From assembly GCF_900291985.1 (NCBI RefSeq), contig NZ_LT985980.1, positions 1,624,001 through 1,688,000 of the forward strand: a stretch of DNA of 64,000 nucleotides, read 5' to 3'. Shown piece after piece: positions 11,287 to 20,091 of the stretch. How positions within the stretch are numbered: the stretch's first letter is position 1; each line of letters starts with the position of its first letter. A program made the translations under genes and the position numbers. The DNA is from Lysinibacillus timonensis (GTDB lineage Bacteria; Bacillota; Bacilli; Bacillales_A; Planococcaceae). The notes beneath the pieces were generated by a model that was not told where the DNA came from, did not search any database, and was given only the letters and a program-made list of their open reading frames with translations.

Positions 11287-11441
11287 AAATAAGCCCACCT
11301 TTTTCTGTGCTATAAATTTATATAAAGAAATTCCCTATTATATTATAGCAATGGATTACCAAAACTTGTAGCAAGAAGAATAGGATTTTGTATATTAAGT
11401 AATAAAATATAGGTCAAATATATTTAAGGAGTACAAAATTA

Positions 11442-11465
11442 AGGTATAGACCAAAGTCTATACCT
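11442..11465 (-). terminator. Intrinsic terminator after the Asn/Gln-rich small gene
   Basis: Perfect arms AGGTATAGAC/GTCTATACCT with a 4-nt loop and a following T-rich run on the minus strand. Confidence 0.75.
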
Positions 11466-11491
11466 AATGTAGCACTTTTTATTAATTACCA

Positions 11492-11662
11492 TTAGTTGTT
11501 GTTATTATTGTTATTACGGTTGTTATTACGTTGGTTATTTTGTTGCTTTTGTTTTTGATTTTGATTTTGCGCTTGGACAAAATCTTGATCTACTGCAAAC
11601 TCTTCATTTTGGTTGTTGTTATTGTTATTGTTGTTATTTCTGTTGTTGTTTTGTTTTGCCAT
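11492..11662 (-). CDS. Small Asn/Gln-rich protein, probable divergent gamma-type SASP (SspE position)
   Basis: 56-residue ORF with a strong GGAGGTGA ribosome site 6 nt before its ATG and its own terminator. Composition is extreme: poly-Asn at both ends around NEEFAVDQDFVQAQNQNQ. The EFA-x(5)-V-Q-x-Q-N core resembles the EFASETxxQxVxxQNQ repeat unit of gamma-type small acid-soluble spore proteins. It sits between mutY and ntdP, where sspE lies in B. subtilis. SspE-type proteins are spore-core amino-acid stores with no DNA binding. The assignment is inference from composition, motif and synteny. Confidence 0.6.
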   Translation of the reverse strand: MAKQNNNRNNNNNNNNNQNEEFAVDQDFVQAQNQNQKQKQQNNQRNNNRNNNNNNN

Positions 11663-11732
11663 CTTCATTCACCTCCGTAAAAACTATTGTTTACTGATGA
11701 ATGAAAGATTATGCTTTTAATTGGGAAATAAG

Positions 11733-12797
11733 TTATTTCAGAAAATTCAAAACCTTCAACATCGGTACTGACATTGGTAACTGTTCAATTTCTTCAACCG
11801 AATAAAAATTTCGTTCTGAATTTTTGTTTTGTTCTACCTCAATAGAAAAGCACTGAATCTCCCATGTTAAATGGGAAAAAACATGTTTAAACTCAAGAAT
11901 CGCGAAATCAGATTTTTTTGTGATATTCACATCATACTTCTTTTCAAAACCTTCATATGATTTAGATATGGCATTTTCATTTTCATTTTCAATCATCGGA
12001 AATTGCCACATATTTGCAAGCAGCCCTTGTTCAGGTCGCTTTTCTAACAGGTATTTACCTTCTGAATTTCGAGCAACGAACACATGATAACGAACTTTTG
12101 TAGATTTTACTTTTTTTGATTTTATCGGTAGTTCATCAGGTTCAGGATTTCCTTTTTGAAACGCTAAACAATAGTCTCGAACAGGACATAGGAGACATTT
12201 AGGTGAAGTTGGCGTACATATTTGCGCACCCAAATCCATTAACCCTTGATTAAAAGCTCCTGGATCATCCTGATGAATTAACTCTGTAACTGCCGATTCA
12301 AAAATTTTTCTCGTTTTTGGATGGGTGATGTCTTCGGTAATATGCAAAACACGACTTAATACTCGCATAACATTTCCGTCTACAGCATGTTCTGGTCTAT
12401 TAAAAGCAATACTTAAAATAGCACCTGCAGTATATGGACCAATACCTTTTAAATTGGATAAATCATGACGATTATTTGGCACTTGTCCATTGTATTTTTC
12501 TACAACTTCCTTCACTCCTGCTTGTAAATTTCTAGCTCTTGAATAATAGCCTAAGCCTTCCCACATTTTTAATAGCTCCTCTTGTGGTGCAAATGCTAAA
12601 GATTCTATAGTAGGGTATTTTTCTAGAAAACGATTGTAATAAGGTATCACGGTATCAACCCTTGTTTGTTGAAGCATAACCTCTGAAACCCAAATTTTGT
12701 AAGGATTGCTCGTTCTTCGCCATGGCAAGTCACGTTTTTCATTGTGATACCATTCAACAAGTGCTGATGAAAATTCAGTTATATATGGATATTTCAC
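11733..12797 (-). CDS. mutY: Adenine DNA glycosylase MutY
   Basis: 354 residues. Removes adenine mispaired with 8-oxoguanine. N-terminal HhH-GPD domain with PWRRTSNPYKIWVSEVMLQQTRVDTV (catalytic Glu), hairpin LKGIGPYTAGAIL and catalytic-Asp region EHAVDGNVMRVLSR. Four iron-sulfur cysteines lie in CTPTSPKCLLCPVRDYC. A C-terminal NUDIX-like 8-oxoG recognition domain follows from about residue 230. The GTG start at 12797 is 7 nt after AGGAGG. It diverges from yfhP, as yfhQ and yfhP adjoin in B. subtilis. Confidence 0.95.
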   Translation of the reverse strand: MKYPYITEFSSALVEWYHNEKRDLPWRRTSNPYKIWVSEVMLQQTRVDTVIPYYNRFLEKYPTIESLAFAPQEELLKMWEGLGYYSRARNLQAGVKEVVEKYNGQVPNNRHDLSNLKGIGPYTAGAILSIAFNRPEHAVDGNVMRVLSRVLHITEDITHPKTRKIFESAVTELIHQDDPGAFNQGLMDLGAQICTPTSPKCLLCPVRDYCLAFQKGNPEPDELPIKSKKVKSTKVRYHVFVARNSEGKYLLEKRPEQGLLANMWQFPMIENENENAISKSYEGFEKKYDVNITKKSDFAILEFKHVFSHLTWEIQCFSIEVEQNKNSERNFYSVEEIEQLPMSVPMLKVLNFLK

Positions 12798-12904
12798 GAC
12801 ATCCTCCTAAGTAAGATTTAATTAATGGAAATTTGGGTATAATAAGGTTAAAATAAAAAAATTAATTAGCTTTACGTAATAATCACTAGCTCCGACATAA
12901 GGAG

Positions 12905-13897
12905 ATGATTTTTCTGGATTCTGGCACACATTTAGTAATGGGGGTTGCATTAGGAGGACTAGCATTAGTCGATCCTGTTGTTAGCCAAAATTCAATAACA
13001 TTCGGTGCAGTAATGGCAGGTACTATTTTAGGTTCTCAAGCTCCCGATGTAGACACCGTATTAAAACTAAGAAATAACGCCATTTATATTAGACATCATC
13101 GTGGTATTACACATTCTATACCTGCAGTGATTCTATGGCCTCTTGCTATAACCGGGTTGATATCACTTTTTGTAGATGAGGCGAACATTTTCCATCTATG
13201 GCTTTGGACATTTTTAGCTGTATTTTTACATGTATTTGTAGACATTTTTAATTCTTATGGAACACAAGCATTACGTCCGTTTTCTAAGAAATGGGTAGCC
13301 TTAGGTGTAATTAATACTTTTGATCCGTTTATTTTTGGCATTCACTGTATAGGCATTTTACTGTGGGCTTTTGATGCAAATCCTGTAATTACATTTGGTT
13401 TAATGTATATCATCATCATTCTATATTACATCTTGAGATTTATAGTGCAGGCAGCCGTAAAAAAGGCTGTTGCCAACACTATTCAAGATGAAGAATATGT
13501 AATTGTAGCACCCACAATCCGATTTTTTTATTGGCGAGTTGCCGCTAAATCCAAAACACATTATTATGTTGGAAGAGCTTACGGACGTACGGTAAATATT
13601 CACGACAAAATTGAGATTCATCCTATTCCTAAGACTCCACTTGTTGAGAAAGCATTACAAGACTCAAATTTAGCAGCTTTTCTTTCCTTTTCTCCATTAT
13701 ATAATTGGGAAATTTCGGAGCTTCCAAGTGGGTTAACAGAGGTCCGTTTAATTGATTTACGTTATCGTAGTAATGACCGGTATCCCTTTGTTGCAGTTGC
13801 ACATTTAGATGATGATTTAAACATCGTAAATTCATATACCGGGTGGATATTTAGCGAAGATAAGTTACAAAGAAAATTACAAATCGGCTCAAGTTAA
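12905..13897 (+). CDS. yfhP: YfhP-type DUF457 integral membrane metal-dependent hydrolase
   Basis: About 327-330 residues. The YdjM/DUF457 N-terminal half has membrane helices and metal-ligand motifs GTHLVMG, APDVDTV and RHHRGITHSIPA. A soluble C-terminal half follows. B. subtilis YfhP has been treated as a regulator or hydrolase; the substrate is unknown. Start choice is unusual: the ATG at 12905 directly abuts the AAGGAG ribosome site (12899-12904). The CTG at 12914, 9 nt after it, would give the canonical MDSGTH N-terminus. Both are shown because neither can be settled here. Confidence 0.85.
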   Translation: MIFLDSGTHLVMGVALGGLALVDPVVSQNSITFGAVMAGTILGSQAPDVDTVLKLRNNAIYIRHHRGITHSIPAVILWPLAITGLISLFVDEANIFHLWLWTFLAVFLHVFVDIFNSYGTQALRPFSKKWVALGVINTFDPFIFGIHCIGILLWAFDANPVITFGLMYIIIILYYILRFIVQAAVKKAVANTIQDEEYVIVAPTIRFFYWRVAAKSKTHYYVGRAYGRTVNIHDKIEIHPIPKTPLVEKALQDSNLAAFLSFSPLYNWEISELPSGLTEVRLIDLRYRSNDRYPFVAVAHLDDDLNIVNSYTGWIFSEDKLQRKLQIGSS

Positions 13898-13960
13898 CGA
13901 TTACCTTATGGAACAGAACATCTCATTCCATTAACTACCTCTCATAAAACAAATTAATTG

Positions 13961-13989
13961 AGGAGTTGTCATTATGACAACTCCTTTTT
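13961..13989 (+). terminator. Intrinsic terminator of yfhP, overlapping the 3' end of yfhJ
   Basis: Perfect palindrome GGAGTTGTCAT/ATGACAACTCC with a one-base centre, then TTTTTA on the plus strand. Its right half contains the last codons of the convergent yfhJ gene. Confidence 0.75.
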
Positions 13990-14271
13990 ATCTTCAATGT
14001 AACCCGCATCATCACCAGTATCAAGTAGGTGTGCGTATTTAGGATTCCTACCAGCAAATTCGTGGATTTTATCACCATAGCTTTCAATCCACTGACGTAC
14101 AATTCGTTCTGTATACTCAAACCCACGATATTCGTAACCCGCTTTAGCATAGGTTGTTTCAAAATCACTCCAAAGTAATTCAATCCAAGTTCTCGCTTTA
14201 CCAACTGATAGATGAGGATTTTTATCTAATAACTCTTGCGTCAACATCTCAACAATCATGTTTGCTTCCAT
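13972..14271 (-). CDS. yfhJ: YfhJ family (WVELL) protein
   Basis: 99 residues with the family hallmark ARTWIELLWSDFE near residue 30 and YEYRGFEYTERIVRQWIESYG. Function unknown; the family is confined to Bacilli and lies in the yfh cluster. The start follows the yfhH stop by 1 bp, so the two are cotranscribed and probably translationally coupled. Confidence 0.82.
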   Translation of the reverse strand: MEANMIVEMLTQELLDKNPHLSVGKARTWIELLWSDFETTYAKAGYEYRGFEYTERIVRQWIESYGDKIHEFAGRNPKYAHLLDTGDDAGYIEDKKELS

Positions 14272-14272
14272 A

Positions 14273-14599
14273 TCATTTCCCTACTTTCACAGGTTGTAGA
14301 AGAGCAATTGGTAACGCCTCTTCAAATTGTTCTCCACCTAGTCGATAACCCCAAGCAAAACGTCCCTTTAAATATTCCACTTTAAAAAATTCACCTGGAG
14401 CACCATCTATACGGTATATCTCACCAAGTATAATAGATTTTGGATCAATCAAATAACTAGCAGCCATAATCGCTTTTCTTTCGTATACAGCAAACTCATT
14501 TACTATCCCTAATTGTTCTGCTTTCCTTGCCTTTTCTTTAATTTTAGCAATTTCTTCTCTAAGCTCATGCTCCGTCATTTGTGCGTAATTTTTTTCCAC
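14273..14599 (-). CDS. yfhH: YfhH family (DUF1811) protein
   Basis: 108 residues. A basic helical N-terminus (TEHELREEIAKIKEKARKAEQ) is followed by a small SH3-like beta domain (PKSIILGEIYRIDGAPGEFFKVEYLKGRFAWGYRLGG). Matches YfhH/DUF1811, structurally known but functionally unassigned. Its ATG overlaps the recX stop region, so it is in the recX operon. Confidence 0.82.
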   Translation of the reverse strand: MEKNYAQMTEHELREEIAKIKEKARKAEQLGIVNEFAVYERKAIMAASYLIDPKSIILGEIYRIDGAPGEFFKVEYLKGRFAWGYRLGGEQFEEALPIALLQPVKVGK

Positions 14600-15402
14600 T
14601 ATTTCTCGCTCTCCTTCTCCTCAATAAAACGCTCTATGATTTCTATAGGAAAACCTTTTTGATATAAGGCTTGTTTAACTTTCATAACCAACTCTTTATC
14701 TGTATTTTTTGAGGAATATTTATTCCATAATTTTTCCCCTTGTTGTTCAATCATTTGTTGCCAATCATCATCTTCTCGTTGTAAGTCAATTTGGTCAATT
14801 ATATCATTGATAATTTCGAAGGAATAACCTTTACGCATTAGTACATCTTGCATTTTCTGTTTAACTTGTGCAGGCGTTTTTTTACTGTTTGCACGAACTG
14901 TTTTCTCTGCTAAATCTCGCGCTATTTGAATTTGTTCTTCATATGTAAAAGTACTCAACACTTTTTCTTGTGTTTTTGTATCAATTCCTTTTTTTATTAA
15001 GTCCTGTTTAATGGCCCTTGGACCTTTTTTAGCAGTTTTCTTTTTCGTTTCAAGTAATGCCTTGGAATAAGTTTCATCATTAAGAAATCCTAACTTTGCA
15101 AGCTTTCGTATCGCTTCAAGTATGACGGCTTCCCCAAATCCTACATCAAGTAATTTCTTTTTCACTTCAAATTCACTTCGCATTTGAAAACTAAGGAAAT
15201 TGAGAGCCCTATTAAATGCTTTTGCAATTTCGTCTTCATATGTAATTTCGTCAATTTCAAATTGTTCTAGTACTTTCCCTTTTGTTAAGCCAAACTTAAT
15301 AAGAGTTGATTCGTCTACTGCAAATGCGTATTGGTCATTTATATAGATATTGTATCTTTCTGCGTTATTTTTTTGCCTACTAATTTTTGTAATAACTTGC
15401 AT
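14599..15402 (-). CDS. recX: Regulatory protein RecX
   Basis: 267 residues, the long Bacillus form. Modulates RecA filaments by binding RecA. Tandem three-helix repeats are visible: FNRALNFLSFQMRSEFEVKKKL..GF, LAKLGFLNDETYSKALLETKK.., KKGPRAIKQDLIKKGI and VKQKMQDVLMRKGYSFEIINDII. The ATG at 15402 follows AAGGAGTG. It is divergent from pdaA. Confidence 0.93.
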   Translation of the reverse strand: MQVITKISRQKNNAERYNIYINDQYAFAVDESTLIKFGLTKGKVLEQFEIDEITYEDEIAKAFNRALNFLSFQMRSEFEVKKKLLDVGFGEAVILEAIRKLAKLGFLNDETYSKALLETKKKTAKKGPRAIKQDLIKKGIDTKTQEKVLSTFTYEEQIQIARDLAEKTVRANSKKTPAQVKQKMQDVLMRKGYSFEIINDIIDQIDLQREDDDWQQMIEQQGEKLWNKYSSKNTDKELVMKVKQALYQKGFPIEIIERFIEEKESEK

Positions 15403-15536
15403 ACGAACACTCCTTCATAAATAGTATACATCGTTTTTTCCTATGTTTCATTTTAAGAATTTGCTTTTAATAGTTGTTTTGCATAATAACAACCTATTGG
15501 CACACTCTAAAAAAGACAAAGGAGGCTATTCTATCT

Positions 15537-16340
15537 ATGAGGAAACATCATATATTGGGGACTATGTTAATTGCCATTGTTGTAGTATTTGCTTTAACAT
15601 TAGCTCCATCAAATATTGCTTTAGCTAAAACCTATAATTGGGGATTTAAAAAATCACAGAATGGTGAACCAGCGGATGTTGGAGCCGAATTAGATGCAGT
15701 TACGAAAAAATATGATGCCATTTACATGGGTGACCCAAATAAAAAGGTTCTATATTTATCGTTTGACAACGGATTTGAGAACGGTTATACAGAGAAAATC
15801 CTCGATGTATTAAAAGAGGAAAATGTCCCTGCAACCTTTTTCTTAACAGGTCATTATCTTAAAAGTGCGACAGATTTAGTCAAACGAATGATTGATGAAG
15901 GGCACACAATTGGTAATCATTCATATGGGCACCCAAATATGGCCAATCTGTCAGAAGAACGAATGGTCTATGAATGGAAACAATTTGATAAGGTTCTTAA
16001 GGAATTGACTGGCGTTGAACGTACTTATTATGCACGTCCTCCCGAAGGTGTATTTAGTGAGCAAGTACTTGAGATAGGTAATAAATATGGTTATCGCCAC
16101 ATTTTCTGGACAATCGCATTTGTGGACTGGGATCGTAACTCTACAAAAGGTTGGGACTATGCTTATAATGAATTGATGAAACAACTTCATCCTGGTGGCA
16201 TTATCTTAATGCATACTGTGGCAAAACATAATGCAGATGCAATGCAAAAGTTTATACAGGATGCAAAAAAACAAGGCTATCGATTTGGTACATTTGATGA
16301 ATTAGTAATAGAGAAAGCAGTTGGGAATAAGAATAATTAA
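15537..16340 (+). CDS. pdaA: Delta-lactam-biosynthetic de-N-acetylase PdaA
   Basis: About 267 residues. Removes N-acetyl groups from muramic acid on the way to the muramic delta-lactam of spore cortex. The ATG at 15537 follows AAAGGAGG and opens a typical secretion signal (MRKHHILGTMLIAIVVV to LALAK). NodB-domain motifs: SFDNGFENGYT, HTIGNHSYGHPNM (metal His residues), YARPPEG and ILMHTV. The Asn in the SFDNG motif in place of a second Asp is typical of PdaA. Indicates a spore former. Confidence 0.93.
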   Translation: MRKHHILGTMLIAIVVVFALTLAPSNIALAKTYNWGFKKSQNGEPADVGAELDAVTKKYDAIYMGDPNKKVLYLSFDNGFENGYTEKILDVLKEENVPATFFLTGHYLKSATDLVKRMIDEGHTIGNHSYGHPNMANLSEERMVYEWKQFDKVLKELTGVERTYYARPPEGVFSEQVLEIGNKYGYRHIFWTIAFVDWDRNSTKGWDYAYNELMKQLHPGGIILMHTVAKHNADAMQKFIQDAKKQGYRFGTFDELVIEKAVGNKNN

Positions 16341-16349
16341 GGAGCATTT

Positions 16350-16390
16350 GGCTACCCTGAAGTGTTGTTTTACTTTTGGGTAGCCTTTTT
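16350..16390 (+). terminator. Intrinsic terminator after pdaA
   Basis: Arms GGCTACCC (16350-16357) and GGGTAGCC (16378-16385) around a 20-nt loop, followed by TTTTT. Confidence 0.85.
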
Positions 16391-16502
16391 GGTTACTATC
16401 ATTAACTTTTAAAGTACGTTAGAAACGTGGATGGTTCCATGTCTTCATAGCTCAATGATGATTATTTTTCTTTATGAAGGTCATTATAAGGCAATTTCTA
16501 GA

Positions 16503-16614
16503 TAATATTGTCGCGACAGCTGTATCTCATAGACACTTCTGTTTCTTTCCACAACGATTTGTCCTTGAGACCTCCTCTCTAAGACACTTTTGCTTCTTTT
16601 TCACAACGATTTGT
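16503..16614. repeat. 52-bp repeat array 1, left part
   Basis: Two units (first degenerate) left of the IS insertion. Unit phase CGATTTGTCC occurs at 16555 and 16607, exactly 52 bp apart. The right part resumes after the IS at the same phase. See the right part for the unit structure. Confidence 0.85.
16607..16614. repeat. 8-bp target duplication, left flank of IS copy 1
   Basis: CGATTTGT at 16607-16614 recurs exactly at 18112-18119 directly outside the right IS end, as expected for IS256-family transposition. Confidence 0.9.
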
Positions 16615-18111
16615 GAGAGCGTATTAAATTTTGTGTAAATGGTTAAACTTTCCAATAAGAGGAGGATGACCATTATGCAAAATTACGAAAATATGACGAT
16701 TAAGGATTTAGCCAGGGAGTGTCAATCTGTCGATGACATCATTGAGATGATGAAATCTTTATTTAAAGAAACATTACAACTTGTATTTGAAGCTGAAATA
16801 GAGGATCACCTGGGCTATACAAAACACAGTTCTCAGGGAATTAACACTGGTAATAGTCGAAATGGATATAGAACAAAGGTTATTAAGACAAAGTTTGGTA
16901 ATACAAGATTAAGTATTCCCAGAGATCGTAATGGTGAATATGAGCCACAAATTGTTAAGAACTATGAGTCATCGATTAATGGTCTAGAGGAACAGATTCT
17001 AGCCCTCTATTCCAAAGGAATGTCTACTAGAGATATTGAGTCACACATGAATGATATATATGGTGTAGATGTTTCGCCTAGTTTAGTTAGTAAAGTGACA
17101 GATAAAATTCTACCACAAATAGTTGAGTGGCAATCTCGTCCGCTGGACCGAGTCTATCCCATTGTTTATCTAGATGCTGTTCACTTTAAGGTAAAGCATG
17201 AAAATCGCATTATCAATAAGGCAGCTTACACAGTTCTAGGTGTTAATTCCGATGGAATAAAGGATATTTTAGGAATATGGATTGGAGAAAATGAGAGCGC
17301 AAGCTTTTGGTTGAGTGTCTGTACTGACCTTAAAAGTCGTGGTGTTGAAGATATTTTGATTGCTTGTAAAGACGGACTTTCGGGCTTTTCAGAAGCGATT
17401 CAAAGTACATTTCCACAGACTCATATTCAGTTATGCGTGATTCATCAAATACGTAACACAATGACGCATGTTGCATCACAGGAACGACAAGCATTTATGA
17501 ATGATTCAAAGAAAGTCTATAAAGCTTCCATTCTAGAACAAGCTGAACTGGAATTTAAAAAACTAAAGGAATTATGGAATAGCAAATATCCGTAGGATTG
17601 AATCATGGGAAGAAAATTGGTTAGAGCTGACGACTTACTTTTCATATCCAACGGAGATTAGAAAGATTATATATACTACTAATACGGTTGAGGGATTCCA
17701 TCGGCAGTTAAGAAAAGTGACAAAAACTAAATCAGCTTATCCTACAGACAATGCATTAAAGAAAATCATCTATTTAGCTACTATGGATGCAATTGAAAAG
17801 TGGAATAAGCCAATTCCAGGATGGCTAGAATGTGAAGGACAATTTAAAATATTATTTGCGGGTCGCATTTAGTTGGCTTTTTCATTTGATTAAGTTCTGT
17901 CGTGTTGGGCTTCGCTACGCTTTGCCCAAAAGTTTAACGCTTTCTTCAGCCCAAAAAGGAATAGAAAAAGAGAGAGCAACTCTCCCCTTTTTGGTCTATC
18001 TGTTAAGTGCTCAGGTTGCTCTTCAGCAGAGCCTTATCCCCTTAATAGATAATAAAAGTATTAACATAATTTGAGAAAGTCATTCATTTACACAAAATAA
18101 TTTACATTCCC
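16615..18111 (+). mobile_element. IS256-family insertion sequence, copy 1 (inactive)
   Basis: 1497-bp element. Its ends align as imperfect inverted repeats of about 27 bp sharing TATTTTGTGTAAATG-like inner parts (left starts GAGAGCGTATT; right complement starts GGGAATGTAAA). Flanked by the exact 8-bp duplication CGATTTGT. Nearly identical to the 1499-bp element at 42168-43666, but its transposase gene is broken. About 240 bp after the transposase are non-coding and include a TTGGGC/GCCCAA hairpin. It sits inside repeat array 1. Confidence 0.93.
16675..17872 (+). pseudogene. IS256-family transposase, nonsense mutation and frameshift
   Basis: Mutator/IS256-type DDE transposase. Reading is intact to codon 307: motifs YPIVYLDAVHFKV (first catalytic Asp), ILIACKDGLSGF (second Asp region) and LCVIHQIRNT. 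Compared with the intact copy at 42228-43427, an AAG codon has become TAG at about 17593 and 2 bp are missing a few bases later, so the C-terminal third with the catalytic Glu region is lost. The start is taken at the ATG 9 nt after GAGGAGG rather than the upstream in-frame ATG at 16639. Confidence 0.92.
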
Positions 18112-18765
18112 CGATTTGTCCTTGAGACCGCTTCTCTAAGACACTTCTGCTTCTTTTTCACATTGATTTGTCCTTGAGACCTCCTCTCTAAGACACTTTT
18201 GCTTCTTTTCCACAGCGATTTGTCCTTGAGAACGCTTCTCTAAGACACTTCTGCTTCTTTTTCACATTGATTTGTCCTTGAGAACGCTTCTCTAAGACAC
18301 TTCTGCTCCTTTTCCACAGCGATTTGTCCTTGAGAACGCTTCTCTAAGACACTTCTGCTCCTTTTCCACAGCGATTTGTCCTTGAGACCTCTTCTCTAAG
18401 ACATTTCTGCTTCTTTTTCACAACGATTTGTCCTTGAGAACACTTCTCTAAGACACTTCTGCTCCTTTTCCACAGCGATTTGTCCTTGAGACCTCTTCTC
18501 TAAGACATTTCTGCTTCTTTTTCACAACGATTTGTCCTTGAGAACACTTCTCTAAGACACTTCTGCTCCTTTTCCACAGCGATTTGTCCTTGAGACCGCT
18601 TCTCTAAGACACTTCTGCTCCTTTTTCACATTGATTTGTCCTTGAGACCGCTTCTCTAAGACACTTCTGCTTCTTTTTCACACTGATTTGTCCTTAAGAC
18701 CTCTTACGTTTCTCTTGGACATTTTCTTCATCCGTTTCACAGCGATTTGTCCTTGAGACTTTACT
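18112..18765. repeat. 52-bp repeat array 1, right part (about 12 units)
   Basis: Unit starts (CGATTTGTCC or TGATTTGTCC) fall at 18112, 18164, 18216, 18268, 18320, 18372, 18424, 18476, 18528, 18580, 18632 and 18684: exactly 52 bp each. A last, 59-bp degenerate unit ends near 18743-18765. Each unit begins TGTCCTTGAGAACGCTTCT, then CTAAGACACTTCTGC and a pyrimidine-rich run with CCACAG. The first half is an imperfect dyad (TGTC..GAGAA-CGC-TTCTC..GACA). Lies between convergent pdaA and ribH. No protein-coding role. Confidence 0.92.
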
Positions 18766-18947
18766 ATGCGCCTATAAACTATCTCGCATTTTATCACCTT
18801 CATGATGAACATTTCTCAAGCACATCCTATCGATTTCTTGCTCTCATAGCCCTCTTGAAGAACAATCCTGCATAAAATCATTCGTTCAGTCCATCAGGGT
18901 CATCACAAAGTGAAATTTGCTATCAATCTTTATTCACTCACCCACTA

Positions 18948-19415
18948 TTACTTAAACATTTTCTTCAAATTCGCCATCTCAATAGCTGATACAGCAGAAT
19001 CATAACCTTTGTTTCCAGCTTTTGTACCAGCACGTTCGATTGCTTGTTCAATATTTTCTGTCGTAACAATACCGAATATGACAGGAACATTCGAATCTAA
19101 TGAAACCTTTGCAATTCCTTTAGCTGCTTCATTACATACATAATCATAATGTGAAGTTGCCCCTCGAATTACAGTTCCTAGTCCAATGACCGCATCGTAA
19201 TTCCCTGTTTCTACCATTTGTTTTGAGATGAAAGGAACTTCAAATGCCCCAGGTACCCATGCAATGTCAATATTCTCTTCGCTAACACCATGTCTTCTTA
19301 GACCATCTAATGCCCCATCTAATAATTTTGACGTTATAAATTCATTAAATCGCCCTACCGCAATCCCTATTTTTAAATCTGTTCCAATTAACTGAGCTTC
19401 AAATACTTTTGCCAT
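18948..19415 (-). CDS. ribH: 6,7-dimethyl-8-ribityllumazine synthase
   Basis: 155 residues, full length. Condenses 3,4-dihydroxy-2-butanone 4-phosphate with the ribitylaminopyrimidine to give lumazine. Motifs: [38 protein letters not shown] (catalytic His), [28 protein letters not shown]. Last gene of the riboflavin operon, 40 bp after ribB, and directly followed by repeat array 1. Confidence 0.95.
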   Translation of the reverse strand: MAKVFEAQLIGTDLKIGIAVGRFNEFITSKLLDGALDGLRRHGVSEENIDIAWVPGAFEVPFISKQMVETGNYDAVIGLGTVIRGATSHYDYVCNEAAKGIAKVSLDSNVPVIFGIVTTENIEQAIERAGTKAGNKGYDSAVSAIEMANLKKMFK

Positions 19416-19455
19416 TTGCTTTTCCTCTTTTCACTATAGTTATGAATTAATTTAT

Positions 19456-20070
19456 TTACACTACTTTTTCCATCTTCGTACGATATTGTACTAAGTCTTC
19501 AATAGAAACCATTTTTAAGTCATGTTGATTTGCATAATCGCGTAATCCATCTAGTCGTAACATTGTTCCATCGTCTGCCATGATTTCGCAAATTACGCCT
19601 GCTGGATAAGAACCACAAGCAATCGCTAAATCAACCGCAGCCTCTGTATGTCCACGTCTAGCAAGAACACCATTTGGATTCGCTACTAATGGAAACACAT
19701 GACCTGGACGACGGAAATGTTCGGGTTTCGCACCTTCATCAATCAATTGTTGTATTGTAAATGAACGTTCAAATGCACTAATTCCTGTTGTTGTATCGAT
19801 GTGATCAATACTTACAGTGAATGCTGTTTGATGATTATCTGTATTATGATCTACCATCGCATTGAATTGAAGCTTTTGTGCCAAATCTCTGGTGATTGGT
19901 GTACAAATTAAACCACGTCCATATGTTGCCATGAAATTGATATTTTCAGGAGTTGCAAATTCTGCAAGTATAACTAAGTCTCCTTCATTTTCACGGTTTT
20001 CATCATCAACAACAATGATGGCTTTCCCATTTTTCAGTTCTTCTATTGCTTCTTCAATTGTATTTAGCAT
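19456..20070 (-). CDS. ribB: 3,4-dihydroxy-2-butanone-4-phosphate synthase (stand-alone RibB)
   Basis: 204 residues. Makes the four-carbon unit of riboflavin from ribulose 5-phosphate. Motifs: [18 protein letters not shown] (metal and substrate acidic loop), [50 protein letters not shown] and GVICEIM. It ends at [13 protein letters not shown], where the GTP cyclohydrolase II domain begins in the usual Bacillus RibBA fusion of about 400 residues. That domain is absent, and only 40 bp separate the gene from ribH. Confidence 0.93.
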   Translation of the reverse strand: MLNTIEEAIEELKNGKAIIVVDDENRENEGDLVILAEFATPENINFMATYGRGLICTPITRDLAQKLQFNAMVDHNTDNHQTAFTVSIDHIDTTTGISAFERSFTIQQLIDEGAKPEHFRRPGHVFPLVANPNGVLARRGHTEAAVDLAIACGSYPAGVICEIMADDGTMLRLDGLRDYANQHDLKMVSIEDLVQYRTKMEKVV

Positions 20071-20091
20071 CTAAACACCACCTATTTTTAA

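Noticed and set aside
18112..18765. CRISPR-like array
   Set aside because: The intervals between dyads are themselves conserved within each array, so there are no unique spacers; no cas genes are nearby.
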